From an uncultured Mollicutes bacterium (GTDB lineage Bacteria; Bacillota_I; Bacilli_A; RFN20; CAG-826), in NCBI GenBank assembly GCA_900542595.1, contig UQOB01000052.1, forward strand, positions 1 through 7,746: a stretch of 7,746 nucleotides of DNA, read 5' to 3'. Position 1 is the first letter of the stretch, and each line of letters starts with the position of its first letter. Positions 5,013 through 7,746 of the stretch are shown here, piece after piece. The position numbers and the translations under genes are program-made. A model generated the notes under the pieces. It did not search any database, was not told where the DNA came from, and was given only the letters and a program-made list of their open reading frames with translations.

Positions 5013-7235
5013 ATGAAAAATCGTATTAAATTGTTAGTCCTTCTCGGAGCAGCGGGTTTAACCTTAACCGGCTGTGTTACTGGAAGCAACGTGACAAGTT
5101 CAACGACCGGTGGAGATAGTAGTCATAGTGAGACTCAATCTTCATCCTCTTCTTCCAGCACTAGTTCTAGTGAAAGCAGCTCTTCTAGCAGCAGTTCTTC
5201 TTCGAGTTCTAGTAGCTCTAGTTCTTCGACCTCTTCTAGTAGTATTGAAGAAACCAAAAAAATTAATCTCATGATGATGGGTGACCTCATCGAAGGGGGT
5301 TTAAGATCGATCTACGCGACATTCGGGGAAGGAGTGACTCCTGGAAAAATCATCTGGGAAAGCAGCGCTCCTGAAATAGTATCCATCTACCAAACCTGGG
5401 ACGGGGATATGCCGGAAGCGTATTTGTCCGCGGAAGCGTACGGGAAAGCGACCATCACCGCTTCCTTAGAGGCTAATCCTAATATTAAAGGCACTTATGA
5501 GGTCGAAGTTAAAGAAGGGACCGTCATGAGTAAAGAACTCTATGACAAAATCGCCGGTGGGGTGAAGTTCACAACCCTTCAAAACTACATCATCTATGAT
5601 GAAGCATATCAACCCCATATTGATACCCATTTCGATATTGAAACCATCTACGAAGAAAATAAAGAAACTAAAGATCCGCTCGATGGTTTTGAATATACCG
5701 ATCAATACCAAATCACCTTAACGGAAGATGGGGGAACCCCGAAGATGGCCCGTTACGTCTCTTCCAATGGTGGCGATTTAGCGACGGAATATATCAATAA
5801 AGATAACGAGCTCGATTATCGCTTAATTCGGAATGAAGACGGTTATTCGATCGATTGGAGGGATACTCTTTACCCCAACCAATTCGCGATTCCGTATGTC
5901 AGCAGTAACGAAATGTTTAAGACCTATGATGGTGGTCACACTTATCACTATACCGGGTCTTACTACACCTCCTCATATTTAATCGCTTCCCTTTATAACG
6001 ATAGTTTCTCGGCTGATGATATCTATATCACCGTTGAAAACGATGTTCCGACCACTTTAACGATGGTCGTTGATCCTTATAACAGTGATGTGGAAGATGG
6101 GAACCCCGAAACCACCGAAATTACTAAAAAATACGGGCAAACGGTTGTTTCAGTGATCAGCGATATCGGAACAGCGGAAGTGCCGAGTCCCACGCCGTAC
6201 GAACATGAAAGTTATCATGACACTATTAAAGCCGCTATCGATACGATGGGAGCGTTAAAGAACTATAAAGCCAGCTATACTGTCAGCTATTCCGGTGGTG
6301 ACAAAGCGACTTATAGTTTTATCTTCACCGAAGACACTATCGATCAAATCGTCACAACATCCAATAGTTCTACCCACACTGGTATCCATAAGGTGAGCGA
6401 TGAAGAATATTTTGAATACGGTGTTTCCCCTGACGGCACCATCACCAAAGGCAGCACCCATCAAGCCTATTGGGAAACCGAAAACATTAAGCGTTACCCG
6501 ACCTTCGACTTTGCGGCGGAAATCTTCGCGGATAAAACAGCGGATGGCCTCTATGTCGCCCGCGGAGAAACAGTCAGCTTCTTTAATTACATGGCCTATT
6601 TACCGACCGCGAGTGGCTATTGGTCGCTGGAAACCGCGTCTATCAAACTTGATGATAGTAACCATATCGTAAGCGGATCCGCGCACGGCACCTATTTTGA
6701 TGAAAATGTTTCTATCGAAATTGCTTTCTCGGAATTCGGGACAGCCTCAACTGGTCTCGACTTCTCGGGACTCGATGTCGTCCTTCCCAACAGCTGGGAT
6801 TCTGACCCGCAAGCCAGCGGTCTTTATAGATCGATGCAAGAATGGGCGATTGACGGGAAAACCATCGATGAAATCGTGCCTTACGTTTATTGTTCGGTCG
6901 GCTATTCTACGAGTATCGGTTGGTTAAGAAGTGACCCCACCTTCATCTATTTCAGCACTGAAGATTTTACCAAAGCGGATGGAAGCTTCGATGAAGAAGC
7001 AGGTGTCGCTTTCTATAACAGCTTTATCGCCGCTCTTGAAAAAGCGGGATACAGCAAGACCGAAAAGACGGAAGCAGAAAATAACAACGCTTTCATCTAT
7101 GAAAACGCTGATGGTATCGGTATCTCTATCGCCAGAGAAATGAACTGGTCTGGAACTGTTGAATTTGACAGCTATCAAATCGTCATCCGGGTCAATGATG
7201 AAGCTAGACTTACCCAAACCGATGCTTATTATTGA
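5013..7235 (+). CDS. Large secreted lipoprotein with poly-Ser linker, Ig-like domain and two similar beta-rich domains
   Basis: ATG 5013 has AGGAG at 5001-5005, 7 nt upstream; 740 aa, ended by tandem stops TGA-TAA. Residues 1-21 are a lipoprotein signal (basic KNRIK, hydrophobic core, lipobox LTGC), so Cys21 should be lipidated and the protein held on the outer membrane face. Residues about 28-77 are a flexible linker dominated by Ser, with 18 in a row (55-72). Residues about 84-168 resemble a Big-type Ig-like domain (IIWESSAPEIVSI, YGKATITASL, YEVEVKEG). Residues about 172-395 and 400-595 are two beta-rich domains of similar plan, each ending in a strand-rich section followed by ISDIGTAEVPSP or FSEFGTASTGLDF; they recall LolA/LppX-like lipoprotein folds, by inference only. 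The C-terminal region (598-740) is alpha/beta, with TFIYFSTEDF, a helix ending LEKAGY, and NNAFIYENADGIGISI. No catalytic motif is seen. A binding or scaffold role at the surface is likely. It is transcribed alone. Confidence 0.95.
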   Translation: MKNRIKLLVLLGAAGLTLTGCVTGSNVTSSTTGGDSSHSETQSSSSSSSTSSSESSSSSSSSSSSSSSSSSSTSSSSIEETKKINLMMMGDLIEGGLRSIYATFGEGVTPGKIIWESSAPEIVSIYQTWDGDMPEAYLSAEAYGKATITASLEANPNIKGTYEVEVKEGTVMSKELYDKIAGGVKFTTLQNYIIYDEAYQPHIDTHFDIETIYEENKETKDPLDGFEYTDQYQITLTEDGGTPKMARYVSSNGGDLATEYINKDNELDYRLIRNEDGYSIDWRDTLYPNQFAIPYVSSNEMFKTYDGGHTYHYTGSYYTSSYLIASLYNDSFSADDIYITVENDVPTTLTMVVDPYNSDVEDGNPETTEITKKYGQTVVSVISDIGTAEVPSPTPYEHESYHDTIKAAIDTMGALKNYKASYTVSYSGGDKATYSFIFTEDTIDQIVTTSNSSTHTGIHKVSDEEYFEYGVSPDGTITKGSTHQAYWETENIKRYPTFDFAAEIFADKTADGLYVARGETVSFFNYMAYLPTASGYWSLETASIKLDDSNHIVSGSAHGTYFDENVSIEIAFSEFGTASTGLDFSGLDVVLPNSWDSDPQASGLYRSMQEWAIDGKTIDEIVPYVYCSVGYSTSIGWLRSDPTFIYFSTEDFTKADGSFDEEAGVAFYNSFIAALEKAGYSKTEKTEAENNNAFIYENADGIGISIAREMNWSGTVEFDSYQIVIRVNDEARLTQTDAYY

Positions 7236-7252
7236 TAAAGATTGACTCTTTT

Positions 7253-7293
7253 ATGTGCTTTCTCTCAGCCTTGCTGGGAGGGGCACATTTTTT
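7253..7293 (+). terminator. Strong Rho-independent terminator after the lipoprotein gene
   Basis: ATGTGC (7253-7258) pairs with GCACAT (7283-7288), and CTCTCAGC (7262-7269) pairs with GCTGGGAG (7273-7280) with one G-U pair. T-G pairs and a small bulge join the two parts, around loop CTT (7270-7272). Six Ts (7288-7293) follow. It begins 17 nt after the stop codon. Confidence 0.92.
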
Positions 7294-7675
7294 ATATGTA
7301 AACGGATATTTCAAAATAAGAGGTAAGCAAGGACTAAAAAGTCTCACATCAATTGAAAGTTAACACACTGTCATCACAGATAATAAGAACCTTCCAATAT
7401 CCGTAGGAAGTAAATTAAAAATCATCTTCCTTTCACCCTTTTATAACCTCACTTATCTCCCGATTTATTTAACGTGTCTCTTCACTTCTTTCGATTATTT
7501 CTCTTGGGAAAAGATCCCGAGAATTCAATTTGAAAAAGATGAGAAAAAAGCTCTAATTGATTTTAATAACCTTGTAAAACCTCATCATTTTCTAAGATAT
7601 TTTTATATCTTATGTCTTTAGTTATTAAGTAATAGTTAAGTTTCTGAGCATATTCCTTTGTCTTTTATTTCTTAA
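7294..7675. other. Non-coding stretch rich in inverted repeats
   Basis: No credible gene is found in about 380 bp. Visible symmetry includes ACGGATATT (7302-7310) with AATATCCGT (7396-7404), a 9-bp perfect pair 85 nt apart, with small hairpins inside (GACT/AGTC at 7332-7343; CTGT/ACAG near 7369-7380). GGAAG (7406-7410) can pair either with CTTCC 7391-7395 or with CTTCC 7426-7430. A perfect 8-bp AT hairpin, TAAGATAT/ATATCTTA, lies at 7593-7612. The arrangement could be a small structured RNA or just AT-rich chance; no promoter for such an RNA is evident. Confidence 0.4.
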
Positions 7676-7684
7676 TGTTATAAT
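7676..7684 (+). promoter_or_regulatory. Extended -10 promoter for the gene at 7709
   Basis: A perfect TATAAT (7679-7684) preceded by TG and one base (7676-7678) makes an extended -10 element, which can work with a weak -35. The best -35 candidates (TTTGTC at 7657-7662, spacer 16) are poor. Transcription would start near 7691, just before the ribosome site. Confidence 0.6.
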
Positions 7685-7708
7685 CAAAAAAACAGGAGGA
7701 CATAACCT

Positions 7709-7746
7709 ATGGCAAAACTTACTAAACCCATGGTCAATTTGATCAA
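7709..7746 (+). CDS. 5' end of an unidentified gene (runs off window)
   Basis: ATG 7709 is preceded by a perfect AGGAGG (7694-7699, 9 nt spacing) and an extended -10 promoter, so the start is well supported. Only twelve codons are visible (MAKLTKPMVNLI), too few to assign a family. A ferritin-like N-terminus would be compatible but this is a guess. The strong translation and transcription signals suggest a well-expressed gene. Confidence 0.8.
   Translation, partial: MAKLTKPMVNLI

Noticed and set aside
5141..5240. Simple-sequence repeat causing phase variation in the Ser linker
   Set aside because: Ser codons are mixed AGY and TCN without a regular repeat unit, so slippage is unlikely.
5466..7217. 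Several open readings on the opposite strand or in other frames inside the lipoprotein gene
   Set aside because: They lie fully inside a well-supported gene, lack ribosome sites and look like frame shadows.
7360..7425. Minus-strand 21-residue micro-ORF starting MIFNLLPTD
   Set aside because: The only ribosome-site-like bases sit too close to the ATG, and there is no promoter or conserved feature to support it.
1..7746. Alternative genetic code with TGA as Trp
   Set aside because: TGA ends the ATPase and lipoprotein genes and is absent inside the intact frames, while TGG encodes Trp.

Overview
The window comes from a low-GC, Gram-positive-type bacterium, most likely Bacillota or a wall-poor relative in the Mollicutes/Bacilli group. 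The evidence is an AT-rich sequence, strong AGGAGG-type ribosome sites, sigma-A-like promoters, a lipoprotein with a classic lipobox, and a tRNA-His with an encoded CCA. TGA is used as a stop (ATPase gene; TGA-TAA after the lipoprotein) and Trp is TGG, so the genetic code is standard and not the Mycoplasma type. The exact taxon cannot be named from the sequence.

Layout from left to right. (1) Positions 2-1189 hold the 3' end of a large surface protein with an Ig-like module, two OB-like beta modules, a helical region and a C-terminal membrane anchor; a hairpin terminator follows. (2) A tRNA-His(GTG) gene lies at 1341-1417 with its own promoter. (3) Directly behind it, about 1420-1759, is a decayed 5' fragment of an IS3-like transposase helix-turn-helix gene, with one frameshift and one nonsense codon. 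(4) Convergent to that, 1789-3171 on the minus strand encodes an ATPase_2/DUF234-type protein: a P-loop ATPase, a winged helix and a C-terminal PD-(D/E)XK-like motif. Its promoter is covered by two tandem perfect palindromes. (5) After a non-coding stretch come two small membrane-protein genes of unknown function on the plus strand, 3640-4194 and 4287-4818; the second is split by a frameshift at a TTT-CGT site. (6) Positions 5013-7235 encode a 740-residue secreted lipoprotein with a long poly-Ser linker, an Ig-like domain, two similar beta-rich domains and a C-terminal alpha/beta domain, closed by a strong terminator. (7) A non-coding, hairpin-rich stretch of about 415 bp leads to an extended -10 promoter and the first 12 codons of another gene at 7709.

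No operon joins these parts; most genes have their own signals. The two ends are cell-surface functions. The middle, from the tRNA to about 3.2 kb, looks like an accessory insertion spot: tRNA gene, IS debris and an ATPase gene of a family that tends to occur as isolated accessory copies. The most interesting lead is the ATPase gene with its tandem operator-like palindromes, which may be autoregulated through its own winged helix. The frameshifted membrane gene is second. No defence island, CRISPR array, phage module or biosynthetic cluster is visible.
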